A stretch of DNA of 64,000 nt, taken from positions 14,234,064 to 14,298,063 of the forward strand of contig CP034980.1 in NCBI GenBank assembly GCA_004026145.2. The letters are read 5' to 3'. This DNA comes from Takifugu bimaculatus. Taxonomy: Eukaryota; Chordata; Actinopteri; Tetraodontiformes; Tetraodontidae. Below the pieces are notes generated by a model. That model saw only the letters and a program-made list of their open reading frames with translations. It was not told the origin of the DNA and made no database searches. This document shows, piece by piece, positions 36,057 through 48,502 of this stretch (its first letter is position 1; every line of letters starts with the position of its first letter). The position numbers and the translations under genes were made by a program.

Positions 36057-39000
36057 ATGGCGGCGGCCGTCGACAGTGTTGTGAAGCTGTAAGTTTATCA
36101 TTAATTACTGTACGAGTAAAAACGAATGCAGAAGGATATTGTACAGGCCAATACTTACCACGTTGTCGCGGGGTTAATGAAGGTGCCAATTTAGCATGCT
36201 TCGGTTTTTTAATGCGTCGCTTTCCCCAAGAGAATAACGTTTTCAAGTGGGCTAGCGTTAGCCGGTTAGCTGTGGGCAACCAGAAATGAGGTAAAACAGT
36301 TGCGTAGCAGCGCTTTAACCTGTAAAACCCACCGACGCTAGCTGGTAGCTGTGATTTTGACCTGCGTTTATTGGAAAAAGTTGCCAGTCGCGTTCAAATA
36401 TACGGGGAGTCATTTTTCATTGTTTCCCTTCGAGCTTGGCGGGTGCTTTGTTTTGACGAGGCTCGCTAACAGTCGACCTTTTGTTCTCCAGACAGTGTCA
36501 TCAAGACCTGTCCGATTCCGGGAGTCTTTTAAAATACACCCGAACGGAAAATCTGACACCATCAGGGTGTCACCAGAACGCGATGGAGCTGCTTGGGCTG
36601 AGAGAGGCGCGTTTATGAAGAGGGCGCCTTTAGATGCGACGCGCACTTGATTGCTTTGCCTAACAGCGAAGATGGCTGCCGCGATATTGTTGCTGATATT
36701 ATGACGAAATGAAACAAACCTGCATCTATAATGTGGCGGCTGCACACAAAACGTAGCAAATAAGCCCCCGCTGGAATTCTAGGTGGATTCTGGATTCTAG
36801 GTGCCTTGTTAATTGTCCATTTTTGTAACATTGGGACATGTGAATGTTGGGAATTCACCATGATTTCCAACTAACAGATGTTAACTGTTATCAACCAACA
36901 TGATGTTTCATGTTCGTAATTAACTATTAAGGTTTTTTTTGTTGTCGCATGTTTTTACGTCAATACATCAAATATTTATAACTAACTGAGCTGGATTGTG
37001 TCATTATAAATTAAGGTTTACTCATTTACCTGGAATATAATTCTTGTGAAACATATACATGCAATTAAATTGCATTCAAATTGATCAATACCATTCTTGT
37101 GGATTATCAGAATTTGTTGGTCAGGTAATGAAATGGGACTGGAGAAAATGCATTCGCCATAAACCTATTTAGATTTCTTAATTGTCTTGTAAAAATATCC
37201 CTTCTTTTGTGTATTAATGTAAGCATTATTTAAAACATTTTCCCGTCACTCGACTTGTTCCTTTCAGGCTGGGAGAGCAGTATTACAGAGATGCAATGGA
37301 ACAGTGCCACAGTTACAATGCACGCTTGTGTGCCGAGCGAAGTATTCTCATGCCTTTTCTGGATTCTCAAACCGGTGTAGCCCAGTCCAACTGTTATATC
37401 TGGATGGAGAAGAGACATCGGAGTGCAGGTCTGTCATAAAAGCTTGTGATATTACATTAACAAATACTAAAATACATTCAACACCCCTCAGTTTTCTGTA
37501 CCATACATAAAAACAAATTAAAACCACCTGATGTTTCTGCTGTTTCTTCCTAAAAGGTGTGGCTCCAGGACAGCTGTACACCTACCCAGCGCGTCGTTGG
37601 AGAAAGAAACGGCGTTCCACCCCTCCTGAAGACCCTCGGTTGGCGTTCCCATCTCTGAAAGCAGGTATCAACACTGGTAAAGAAACTTAAATATATATCC
37701 TTCATATTATTTAGTTGTTATTTTTATGTGCAGAATATTTCCAAATATGTTGTTTATTTTGGTATAAATGATTTGAAATCACATCACCCTGCTTTCTCAA
37801 AAAGTACTTTGCTGGCCCTGGTGTGTCAGTCATTGTTCTTGTGAAGTCACAGCTGGTTTTGCGTTGTGCCTGCAGCCGATTTAGAGCTGGGTCTCAAGCG
37901 AGAGACGCTGGGAGCCGTGGACGGCAGCAGCCTGGAGGCTCTGCTGAAGGGCGAGCCCCTCGACCGAAGGAGTGGAGCGGACGGACGTCCGTGGCCCCGA
38001 GGAGGATTTGGCAGCTGCTGAGCCTCCGGCAACATCTGCAGCCACTCACACATCATCTGGCCGCATCCGCAAGGTTCGTAGCTCTTTGATGATATTCTAT
38101 TTAATATGTGCATTATTAGTTTTGGTTTGCGCGACTTCACTCTGGTTCAGTGAAGGAAGTTGCAGTTGGAAGACTATTTTTGCTTTTGTTAAAACGATCT
38201 TGTGGAAATGTTAAAGAGATGACCATAGCAAGACTTAACCAAGCGTTTCTCACTGAAGAGAGTCCTGGACCATGATGACTACTTGGATGATTTGGACGAT
38301 GAGGACTTTGAAGATGAGACCCCAAAGAGACGAGGCAAGAGCAAGTCGAAGGTAAACGCTGGTTTGCAGCTTGGTCACGGCGGCGGCACCAATGTTGAGC
38401 AGTCAGTACCATCGTGGGCAGGATGCGTATTTCCTCCCCCAGTGTCGTTATCTCCAGGAACAATCCTCTTTAAATCAGATTGACTGTGTTTTCTGTAGAA
38501 CTCTAAAAAGCCTGAAGAGTTTTTGATCCAATACTTTTGCACAACTGTTGCTAACATCTGCAGGGTCGCAGTGACAAAAATGGGAAGAAGAAACAGGAGG
38601 CGGCGGCAGCAGCTCAGGAGGAGAGAGACAAGCCTTATGCCTGCGATAGTGAGTAAACGTTTCCATGGTTTCATGCATGTTGGCAACAAAAGCTTCTGCT
38701 TTTACCTGTGAAAGACAAGAACGACCCGTCTGCCATGCATGGCGCCATCTGAAAGACCCCGCCCGGAGCTTAAAATCGACAGCCCAGAAACTCAACAGTA
38801 GCACGTCTGAATGCTCCCCCCCCCCCTTTTTTTTTTTCCTTCCTGGAGATGTCGCTCCGTGTGCGCTCTGTTACCTCCAGCTGGCCGTTGCTCGCTGCGC
38901 AAATGCTCGTCTCAGCTCTGAGTTTTCTACTAGCGCGGCAGTTAAATATTAACCAGGTGAAAATAAGTACAGATTAAATCGCGCCGGTTTGTGCTGGTGA

Positions 39001-40813
39001 ACAGCACCTGTTTGGTCGTTCCACCTTGGGGTTTTTTTCCCCCCCTTTTTTTCCGCACCCCGATGGTGGCTACCATCACTGTAACATTGTTGTGTGACCG
39101 TGTGTGTGTGTCAGTCTGTGGGAAGCGCTACAAGAACCGTCCAGGCCTGAGCTACCACTATACGCATTCTCACCTGGCCGAGGAGGAGGGCGAGGACCGC
39201 GAGGAGATCGAGGCACCACCCACTCCTCGGCAGCCTGAGGAGCAGAAGAGTGAGTCACTCTCTAGTGCCGAGAGAGACAGAGAGAGAGGGGAAGGAGGTT
39301 TGCCTGCATGCAATTTAGCCTATGTGTTTGTACAAAGGTTGTCTCTCTCTCTTCCTCATCCTTTTTTGTTCCACTGTCAGTTTTTTGATTTTCATGATGA
39401 TTTGGAATCCTAAATCTTGGGATAAGACTCTTCCTGGCTGAAGCCTACATTGAATTTTGGGATTTCTGGCCTTCCCCCGCCCCCAGCATATCCATCTTTT
39501 TTTTTTTCATCTTCCAACATATCCATTGCATTGCCGTTTTCTTTTGTGCACGCGACATTGTTAGAGAGTACATTCAGAAAGCATTTTTTTCTCAGTTATC
39601 ACTCACTTTGTAATGGTGGAATCATTGGAATCATTTCATTATTAGTGCGTATTTGGGTTAAAAAGCTGGTGTTTGGTGGTGTTTCTTTGAGGTTTACAAA
39701 ATGGTGCTTCATAATTATAGCAGACTTGATCCCAATTCTCTAATTCTGATTTGATCATCTGGGAGAAATGCATTAAAAACAACCTTCTTGTCTTTGAGAT
39801 TTTAACACGCGTTGACCGGCTTCTTCACTCACTCTCCCTATTCAGCTGCCAAGAAGGGGCCCAATGGGCTGGCACTGCCCAACGATTACTGTGACTTCTG
39901 CCTGGGAGACTCCACCTTAAACCAAAAGACCGGCCAATCGGAGGAGCTGGTGTCCTGCTCAGACTGTGGACGCTCAGGTAGGGACCAGTCAGGTCTCTCC
40001 CTAGTAGGGATAAATGGTAGGGGGGTCAATATGGGGTGGCAAGGTTCAGATATATTTTTTATTGGATTTTTCTTCGCTGCAGGACACCCGACATGTCTGC
40101 AGTTCACACCAGTGATGATGGCCGCCGTGAAGACGTACCGCTGGCAGTGCATCGAGTGCAAGTGTTGCAACGTCTGCGGCACCTCGGAGAACGACGTGAG
40201 GCTCCTTATTCCTGATTTTTCTCTACAGATCTCTGTTTATGTCATTTGTCCGCCAGTTATCGTTTGCTTTTGATCCTGAGTTCAGAGCCCGTGCGTAGTT
40301 CTGTGGCTGTGGTACTTTTTGGCATTCTTTCCTCTTAAATCAGCTGACTGACCATGCTGTGTTTCTGTAGGACCAGCTGCTGTTCTGTGATGACTGTGAC
40401 CGAGGTTATCACATGTACTGTCTAAGTCCTCCCATGACTGAGCCTCCGGAGGGTAAGTCAACGCTCTACAGTGTGTCCATGTTTCTAAATGCCTGGAGCT
40501 TCTTCAGTCTATCAAAAGTTGTCTCCATTCCAAAATTCCTCGTCTCCCTTATCTGCTGGAATTTCATCACTGTGTTGAAATGTTTGATGGAAATTCCTCA
40601 AGCATCAACCACATTCGCCTTGATTCTGGGATGAACTCATCTCAGAAGTCAGAGCTTCTAAAGAGCTGTGCCGGTGTGTGTTGTGGCACATGGGGATGAC
40701 ATCATGTTGCCTGTCTCCGTTTCACAGGAAGCTGGAGCTGTCACCTGTGCCTGGCTCTACTGAAGGACAAAGCTTCCATATATCAGCAAAACCAGAACTC
40801 TGGTCCCGAGTGA
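36057..40813 (+). CDS. dpf2: Zinc finger protein ubi-d4 / Requiem (BAF45D)
   Basis: DPF2 is a subunit of the BAF (SWI/SNF) chromatin-remodelling complex and reads acylated histone H3 with its double PHD finger. Eleven exons: 36057-36088, 37268-37428, 37557-37664, 37876-38073, 38259-38351, 38564-38648, 39115-39249, 39846-39977, 40083-40195, 40371-40452, 40728-40813. In order: Requiem N-terminal domain (LGEQYYRDAMEQCHSYNARL), acidic block (DDYLDDLDDEDFEDETPKRR), a C2H2 finger ([20 protein letters not shown]), PHD1 (YCDFCLGD, CSDCGRSGHPTCLQF) and PHD2 (CDDCDRGYHMYCL, GSWSCHLCLALLKDKASIY). The exon sum is 1225 nt, one base more than 408 codons. Exon 4 contains the extra base near 37973, where LDRRS must shift to continue as ERTDVRGPEEDL. 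ATG chosen in MAAAVDSVVKL. Confidence 0.92.
37968..37980 (+). other. dpf2: Apparent +1 frameshift in dpf2 exon 4
   Basis: AGG AGT GGAGCGG: reading straight on gives TGA at the exon end, whereas dropping one G gives AGT GAG CGG ACG GAC. That encodes the GPEEDL segment conserved in DPF2. Confidence 0.65.
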
Positions 40814-42025
40814 TGCCGCAACTCTTGCCCCCTCCGTATCAGGACCCCCCCCCCCCCGACTGCAGGCAACGGAAACATCAGGCCGCCTGTCGGCCCGGAG
40901 CCCCCGGCTCTGTGCAGAAGTAGCTGAATCAGATTGCAGATCAGCTCCAACAGTCTTAATGTCAACGATGGGGGATCAAACCAATCACTACCAACCTGTC
41001 TGCTCAATCCCTGCAGTTTACTGTCAAAACCCTTGATCATCTCTACAGCGTGGACGCACGGACATCTGTCGCCGCGGGGGAATAGCATCGAGGCTAATTA
41101 TGTGCACCCTTTTCCACTCTCAGAAATGTCAGTAAGTTTGTTTTCTGCCAAATTATCAGTTTTTACTCCCTGGATGTGGGAATCAGAATATATCCACATG
41201 TAGGGTCAAAGATGTTGATTATACTAATATACTGTTGTTATTGTTCTGATACTAGTGGACTTTTGTAGTGGCATTTGTCTGTGTACTTTTGTCTAATTGG
41301 AACATTGATATTGTTTTGAGGGTTTTCCAGTCAGTGCCAAGGTCCACCGTCACGTCAGTCACATCGCAGTCACCTTCCAACAGGCTTGTTAAATCAGTGG
41401 GTCAGCACAAAACCTTTGTCCTATTTACGTTAGCGTTGCACCAAAACGTCAGTACTGATGTAACTTTTACCAAACACTATACAGATTAGTCTTAAATTCA
41501 TGAAACACTGACCGGTGGTCACACCAGTGCCGAGGAGGCGACAGCAGCCACAAAACCTTCACCTGTAACTTCGGAACAGCCGCTTGTCGGCCAGGCGACA
41601 GAATCATTTGCAAACTGTAGCTGCTTCTCCAATTTGTCCCACTGAGGCAAATTTGCATGCAGATTGCACCGGTATGAATGCACACATGTTTTATTTTGGG
41701 TCATTGTTGTATTTTTATTTTTCTACAGTTTTATATTGTGTGATATTCCATTGGTACTGGGAGTATTTTCTAGTAGAATTTTGTAAAGTATATGGTATAG
41801 CAGACACAAGTATATAGCTCCTGATGCATTCTATGTACTGTACTGACTTTTTCTATTTTTGTTATGACTGTGACATGTTTGGATTGATTTGGTTATTCTG
41901 ATATGTCATACCTCCATTATGAGTATTTGTAAGATGCTGTACTTTGTTGTATTATTTTTATTTTTACATTTTGTTGGTATTGAAACTGATTTAGCCTGAC
42001 AAATAAATATCTCTGATATCACCTG
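40814..42025 (+). other. dpf2: dpf2 3' UTR
   Basis: Non-coding and AT-rich towards its end. AATAAA at about 42002-42007 marks a likely polyadenylation site about 1.2 kb after the stop codon. Confidence 0.55.
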
Positions 42026-43004
42026 TGGTAACGGACTGGAGCTGCGTGTGGTGCTGAACTCACAATGTCAGTTCTATCCAGCCTTATTTATCCGGCACCT
42101 GTAACAATCACGAATGCTTTGCAGACCCCCCTGAACAAGCAACAGTAGTGAGCAAAAACTCCTTTTGAACAGGAAGAAACCTTGAGCAGGACCAGGCTGG
42201 TAAGTAGGGACCCTCCTGTTGATGGCCACCCTGGTAAAACCCTGAACTACCTCACTCTTAATCCAGGGGTGTCCAGATCCGGTCCTCCAGGCTCATAATC
42301 CAGCCAGGAGTTCTACCCTACCAGGTAGAAAACACTTTCTCCAAGGAGAGTGGGATCCCTAGGTCCTGGTGTGGTCTACCTGGTAGGACAGAAGTACTGG
42401 CCCTCGTGGACTGGTCTGGGTCCAAACACCCCTGAATCTGGCAGGTTATTTATCTAGTCCGACAGCTATTCTTTAAACCTGCTCTCCCAGGTTAGGGAGC
42501 AGAACCTCCCCTCCCATCCACCCCCTCCAGAGTCGTACAGTCGAGGATTGGATGCACAAATATAAGCTCGTTTTTAATTTCAGTCCACAACAAACACAGA
42601 CAAAGAGGGATGAAAAGTGCAGAGAAAAGCTTGGAAGGAAAGAAGAGCCATCCCTTCTGTACAAGGCCAAGAAAGGTGTCTGAGTGCAGTGACCTGGAGC
42701 GTGATGTCGAGCCATGCTACAGCGAACGCCGTTTCAAATTTACACAAAATAACCGCATGCACTGAAATGCAACTCTATCAATGCGCGCATGAGCGCCCGG
42801 TGGGTGAGCTCACCAGTGGCGACCTTTAATAGAAGTACATGAACACATAATACAAATTCAATACTTGTTAAATTAGTTATGATTCTTCAGTGATTGCCCC
42901 GGAGGTGTTCCATACAAAACTATTCAAATTATTTATCAAAGGGTATCAGTGCAGCTTATCGGCTGAACTGGTAACAGTTAAGTTAGCGGACCCGCGAGTT
43001 TCCT
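42026..43004. other. Convergent gap between dpf2 and slc24a
   Basis: No gene is supported. It contains a decayed inverted-repeat element (42263-42436), and the right half is presumably 3' UTR of the exchanger gene. Confidence 0.45.
42263..42436. mobile_element. Short non-autonomous inverted-repeat element (hAT-like MITE)
   Basis: The left end CCAGGGGTGTCCAGATCCGG and the right end CTGGGTCCAAACACCCCTGA are imperfect inverted copies. CAGGGGTGTCCA-type termini are common in vertebrate non-autonomous hAT-like elements. Length is about 174 bases with no coding capacity. A clean 8-bp target duplication was not found. Confidence 0.5.
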
Positions 43005-46000
43005 CTAGAGCTTCTCAAAGCCGACGGAGCAGAGGAGGAAGACGACATACAACAGAATGAGGGAGAGTCCCAACCTGCGATCCAACCTCCAGCAGTTCAG
43101 ATGGACGCACACAACCTGAGGAAACAGGAAGAGGAGACACGCATCACTTCCTGTGGCAGTGCAGGTCTCGTCTTTGAGAACAGAAATCTGCCAAAGAGTG
43201 GGGGGGTCACCCACCGTGAGCGTGACAGAGGCCAACAGCAGGATCACAGAGTACACCAGGCCTTTGCTGTTGATTGTCACCTTCAAACCAGACGACGAGA
43301 AGCTTTAACGCGTTCACGAGGATGCTACAATGCTACTGTGGGAAAAGAATTAGGAGGAAAAGACACCGAGGTTTACCATCGATCCGTAGCTGACGATGAG
43401 GGTCCTCAGAGCCCAGGGGAAGCCCAGACCCAGCAGCACATCAAATATGTTGCTGCCGATGGAGTTGGACACGGCCATGTCCCCCATTCCTGAAATAACG
43501 AGACAAATAATTTGAAATATGCACCTGCATTTGTGCCATTAAACATCCAGATCAACTAATTATTTATGTTAATAGAATCACACATGTGCAATGTTACATT
43601 GTTGGGTAGCTTAGTCACATGACTTACAGCCTTTGTAATTTTTCTGTGAAATCTAAAACCTAGATAAAATTTTAGTGGATTAAATTTAAAAGTGAGGTGA
43701 ACGTCACATCTCACAGGCTGATTGTTACGCCAGTAGAGGGAGGATATAACTCTTTAGACCCAATCATATCATTTTACCCTTTGATGTAAAACCTCAGACG
43801 GTGATCATTTACTGCCCCTAGCGGTCTAATGTGCCATTGCAACAGTATCCGGGACATAATGTGTTTTTACGCCCTTCAAATATTTCAGAGTAAAGAATTA
43901 TACAAATGTAAATATGAACATTAGCACACCTTGTCGAGCAACAATCAGGCTGGCCATACAGTCAGGAACACTGGTTCCAGCTGCCAGAAAGGTGATGCCC
44001 ATGATGACTTCTGGGATTCCAAGAGTGAAGCTGATTATGGTCACCTAGGCAGAAACAGGCAGGAAACGCGATCTGCTTATTTCTGTGCTTGTTGAGGTCA
44101 GCAAGCGTGCAGGCGGGCGTCTCACCATCCAGACCATGAGGTAGGAGAACAGAGCTATCCAAAGCGTGGAGGTCAGGAAGGTGAGCAGGTACCAGCGCTC
44201 CCACTGCGGCAGGCTGCAGTTGGGGATGGTGCAGTGAAGCAGGACGCTCACGGGCCACGAGAGCAGCCACCTCAGACGCAGGCACCATCCATCTGCACAC
44301 ACAAAATATGCACAAGTTTCCCTGCAGGGATCATAACAGAGTCAGCTGAAGTTCTAAATTATTCACGCGGCAGCCGTGACTCTTCTTTAATTAGTAAGCA
44401 TTAACTCAACTTAGATAAGAGAGGACAAAGCCAAAGAAGACTGTTTATCAGTGACAGAAGCAGCATGTGGGTCACATTCACTGGTCTGTTTTTAAACTCT
44501 AAAATGGTTTGTAGACCAAAATCCTTTATTCTTTTTCTCTGCACTCACCAGGCATGACGAATGGCTTGAAAGGTGCCTCCTCCTCTTCCTCCTCCTCCTC
44601 TTCTCCTTCCTCCTCTCCATCCTCATTCTCCACTTCTTCTTTTTGCTGCGCCCCTCCACCCCTCACTCCTGCCGCCCCTTTCCCCCTCTCCTCCTCCTCC
44701 TTTTGCTGCATGCCGCCCTCGCCCATCGTCCTGTCGCCACCTGAACCTTCCTCCCCCGCAGCTCCACCTTCCTCTGGGCTGAGTCGAGCCCGGATCAGCC
44801 TCTGCCTCTGCGAAAAGAAATTACAAAGGCTGGATGAGAAATACTGAATGATTGACCTCATCTGATCGTGGCAATGAAGAGGGAGGACACAAGAGGGTGG
44901 TGGAGCGTTGAGCAGAGCTGTAAGGATGCTTGGTTTCACATGCAGATGAGCAGATTTCATGGCTGTTAGCATGGAAAGTGAGCAATCACGTCAATACGGG
45001 AGCATCCCTGACCTGCGAACAAGACGACATTAGAGTGTCCTGATGTCTCTTTGCTGGTTCTATAGACACTAGGGGACATCAGATGTGTAAATATGCTGCA
45101 CATCCACATTCAGATGGCCACCACTCTAGCTGAGGATAAAGCCGGTGTGCACGTGCAGTGTACCCCCATGACCATGTGGGCAGCCATGTGTAGGTGGGTG
45201 ATGGGGGAGAAATGTTGGGTGAAGAAGGTGGAGGCTTGCCTCTGAAAAGGAGAGCTGGTGGGGGTGTGGGTTCTGCGTCTCATCCACCAACGCCGCCCCC
45301 GAGTCCTGGCCGACCGCCGCAGCTGAGTCTGAGGAAGGAGGGTGCAGATTATGTCGAGTAGATGGAGAGGAGGGAAGCAGGAGGGACAAACTGTGCTCTA
45401 CTTCTATTTTAGACCATTGGACTCATTGAAACTGTGTCACTGGGTTCGCTGATGGCGTCTCTACCTGGTTTGAGCGGCACCATGTCGTTGTCGCCCTCGG
45501 CGACGCTGCCCACAGCGGTCGAGCGTCGCAGGCTGCCCAGGCACGGCTGCCCCGCCCTGCTACACTGGCTCTCCACCAGCGTGTAAAGAGACCTGTTGAA
45601 CCTTGTCACAAAACAAAACAGAGCCTGTCTGTCTGTCTGGGTCACCTGATGCAAAAAGAAGCTGGAAATGTGGGAGAGTGAAGCGCCTCACTTCATGATT
45701 ATTATATAGATTCCATACATGGAGATCAGGATGATGGTCTCCCACCTGAAACACACAGGATTAATGTCTCCTGTCGTACTTACATAGGCGTCAAACAGCA
45801 CGATTATGGATGAGGAGCTCACCACATGACTTTCTCGTCATAGATCACCTGTGGGAAAACGTGAAAATGTGCTTTAATCACACTTTCAGAGGATGTTTGA
45901 ACACCAGGTTTCCTTCTTTTTTAATTGTGGAAGCTCTCACCAGGATGAGCACAAGTATAGACAGGATGTAGAAGACAGCATCACGGAACAGAGGCCACCA

Positions 46001-46030
46001 GCTGAGGGAGATCGGCTGGAGAGAGAAGAG

Positions 46031-46078
<48 letters not shown>

Positions 46079-47722
46079 CATGAGTAAAACAAATAATTTG
46101 GTTTTTCTCTTTGGATTCGGCCATTTGGTTCAGGATTCTCCCACCCCGACATCTCTCTGCGTGTGTACCTGTCCTGCAAAGATGCCAGCAGATTCCAATG
46201 ATGACCAGGATATTAAAGACGGCCGATCCCACTATCGTCCCCACCCCCACGTCCCCTTCAGTGATGAATACCCCTGAGGAACAAAAAACCAAGAAAACCA
46301 GAACAAATCAGCTGGCAAATTAAAAATAAAAATCTAAATATCAGCATGAAACACTGTCTGTTCTAAGGTCCCATGGGAAGGTGTTTACTTGACATTGCTC
46401 AGCCCTAATCAGGACGGTGATTGCAGGCCTGATGGGGCAGTTATGGGGCAGTAGATTGATTACACAAGCATCATACTGACCAATCAAAGAAGTGAAGAGC
46501 TCGGGGGCAGAGCTCCCAGCTGCCATGAAGGTTGCCCCGGCTACGTCCTGACTGAGATGGAGGTTCTAGAGGATGGACAAAGACCTTAGGGCTGATCCGG
46601 AGACACACACGGTCAGAAAACACGTCTGTTGCTCATACCTCCGATAATTTTTCCAGTGATGGCACAAAGTAAACGTCACACACGATAGCCAATGCAAGAA
46701 ACATGTAGATGGCCTGTGAAGAGCAGGGCGGTGGAAACGTGGATTTTATCAAGGTGCAACCACCAATTCTGCCTTCACAATGTCTCTGATCTGATGCTCA
46801 CACAGAGGACGTGCAGGAGGACCGCTCCATGTCTCTTCTGTTCCAGAGTGAAGATGTCCTTGGGAAAATCGCCGACACCTGAGAAAACAGATCAGCAGCT
46901 AAAATTCTTCGCCTCATTCCCTTAGCGGATGCATTAAAGCCAGCTGTTGTCTTTGTAGAAAGAGTAAAACCACCGGATGAACTTTCCAAACTTCCAAACA
47001 CAAGGAAGAACCGGACAGCGTCCCTTTTGGGAGACGGTGTCACCTATGGCTCGCTCAGGGAACCAGACCTGCACGAACCACTGATAGGAGGTCATTCTGA
47101 GAGGGCAGACACTTTGAAGAGCTCCAGATGCACACAGCATCCAACCACAAATTCAGCAGGCAGTTTCCTAGCAACTGGTTCCCCTCAAAGGCCTGTGTTT
47201 AATAGTCGAGATGTGAGAGTTTGGAGGAATAAAGAGTGAGACAGACTGAATCTCAGACCGACCAGGAATAAATAAGAATATATCAAGAGGGGGATTTCTA
47301 GTATGAAAATAACAAGGATGATCATATTAATAGGACTCGCTCAGATCGTAACAATATTAAGGCACCAGATCTGGAAGAGCTGCCAGTCTGGTTATCTTCT
47401 TTTTCCTTGCCGATTTCTCTCTTAAACAAGGACAATTCAGGACTCCGCAGTGACTCTTGGGGGGCCTGCAAACACAGATTAAATGCAAACGTTAAACAGG
47501 GATCTTTCGGCGTTAGTAGCAAAGTTGAGCCTTTACCAAACTAGAGGTGCGTATGGCACGTTTTTAGTCCAACTATTAATAGATGTCAGTATAACGGATC
47601 TGTTCGCCAGTACCTGTAATCCCCCTGAAGAGAATGACCCAGATTGTTGCGAGTAGACCGGCTCCACAGACGCAGACCCGCGGCAGGAGGCGCGTCCTCC
47701 TCGGTCTCCTCGGCGCGCTCAT
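43005..47722 (-). CDS. K+-dependent Na+/Ca2+ exchanger, SLC24A3/A4-like
   Basis: NCKX exchangers extrude Ca2+ and K+ in exchange for Na+ across the plasma membrane. Seventeen exons from 47614-47722 (MSAPRRPRRTRLLPRV plus a hydrophobic segment) to 43005-43115. Both alpha repeats are clear: alpha-1 GATFMAAGSSAPELFTSLIG (46481-46565) and alpha-2 GITFLAAGTSVPDCMASLIV with MGDMAVSNSIGSNIFD (43930-44044, 43377-43489). The cytoplasmic loop has HQLSFSEASL, RQRLIRARL and an expanded Glu-rich stretch. The C-terminus stops at CSVGFEKL, without the FNVFTFVNLPMC tail I recall for SLC24A3/A4. Apparent single-base insertions occur in exon 6 (near 46187) and exon 11 (near 45230), and the exon 1/2 phases disagree. 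Human SLC24A3 (20p11) and SLC24A4 (14q32) are both close; no symbol is given. It may be a distinct teleost copy. Confidence 0.85.
44570..44640 (-). repeat. GAG-rich low-complexity tract (poly-Glu) in the exchanger loop
   Basis: On the coding strand, GAG/GAA codons encode a run of nine Glu after EDGEEEGE in the intracellular loop. The antisense strand gives a long Ser/Pro pseudo-ORF. Confidence 0.85.
45225..45238 (-). other. Apparent +1 frameshift in slc24a exon 11
   Basis: The frame through HQLSFSEASL turns into His/Pro-rich nonsense. One base over, it reads TFFTQHFSPITHLHMAAHM and reaches a donor in phase with the next exon. This corresponds to the SHFPPKTRLSMASRM segment of SLC24A3. Confidence 0.65.
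46034..46076 (+). repeat. (CA)n microsatellite in an slc24a intron
   Basis: About 21 uninterrupted CA units immediately upstream (on the minus strand) of the acceptor of exon 7. The tract forms part of the region before the 3' splice site. Confidence 0.93.
46180..46195 (-). other. Apparent +1 frameshift in slc24a exon 6
   Basis: Reading NILVIIGIC then TGGCATCTTTGCAGG gives WHLCR. Dropping one T restores GIFAGQ before the GT donor, the near-invariant NCKX sequence after alpha-1. Confidence 0.7.
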
Positions 47723-48502
47723 TCCGCCAGCAGCCAGCGCTCCGGTCAGAACATGTCGCGGACTCTTGACTCCTCGACAGCGGTTTCACAGCCTTCCCTT
47801 AACAATGTTGCTCCTTTTATTTATCGACTCGAAGCTGTTTTATCAGCGGGCTCCATTGGCGGTACAGAACCAGAGGTTCAGCCTGTCACCAGCACCGCGG
47901 CTTCCAGAGTCAGGGCGGCATCCGCACCCGACATCCCCAACAGCTCCCGCCTGCAGGCACAGATCAGCTGCCGGTGCCACCACGATGATGCACATCGATC
48001 ATGAGGATCGTCTCCTCCCTCCCGTGTCCCCCCTCGTCGGTGTAAACGGGGAGAGGGTGTTTTTCTGGAGTCTCACCAAAGACCACCAGGGAGCGCCGTC
48101 AGCTGGGTGGGGCGTCTGGAGCCACAGGGGACCATGGCTGCATCCCTAATGGAGCCATGTGGAAGGCTGAGAGTATTTTAGACTGGATCTTATCACATTA
48201 ATAGTATTAGAATTAGGGACAAGCTGGGAAATGTTGATTAAAACACAATCATCACATGGCTAGTTTCCATTTATTTATATTTTACACTGTTCAACAACTG
48301 ATGGAACAAAACTTTTGGAGGTGATCTGCAAATATAAGCATAAAACAATGCTTTCTAAACAACAAAAATGTCTAAAACAATGAACCAGTAGGCCTGCGTG
48401 AACGTAGTTTTCATTCCCCAACTCCGGTGCTCTTGCCATTGGTCAGAACTGTCATCTGTTGTATGTTTGACAAACCCGACACAACCAAAGTTAAATGTGG
48501 TG
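47723..48502. other. slc24a promoter and KASH-gene 3' region
   Basis: Head-to-tail spacer between two minus-strand genes. No coding exon is recognised. Plus-strand frames here are shadows or chance. Confidence 0.45.

Noticed and set aside
44554..44847. Plus-strand Ser/Pro-rich frame of 97 codons
   Set aside because: Antisense shadow of the Glu-rich exon of slc24a, which has clear family homology.
43005..47722. slc24a as a pseudogene because of several frame breaks
   Set aside because: Splice sites and both alpha repeats are intact, and the same +1 type of break occurs in essential genes nearby, so an assembly cause is more economical.
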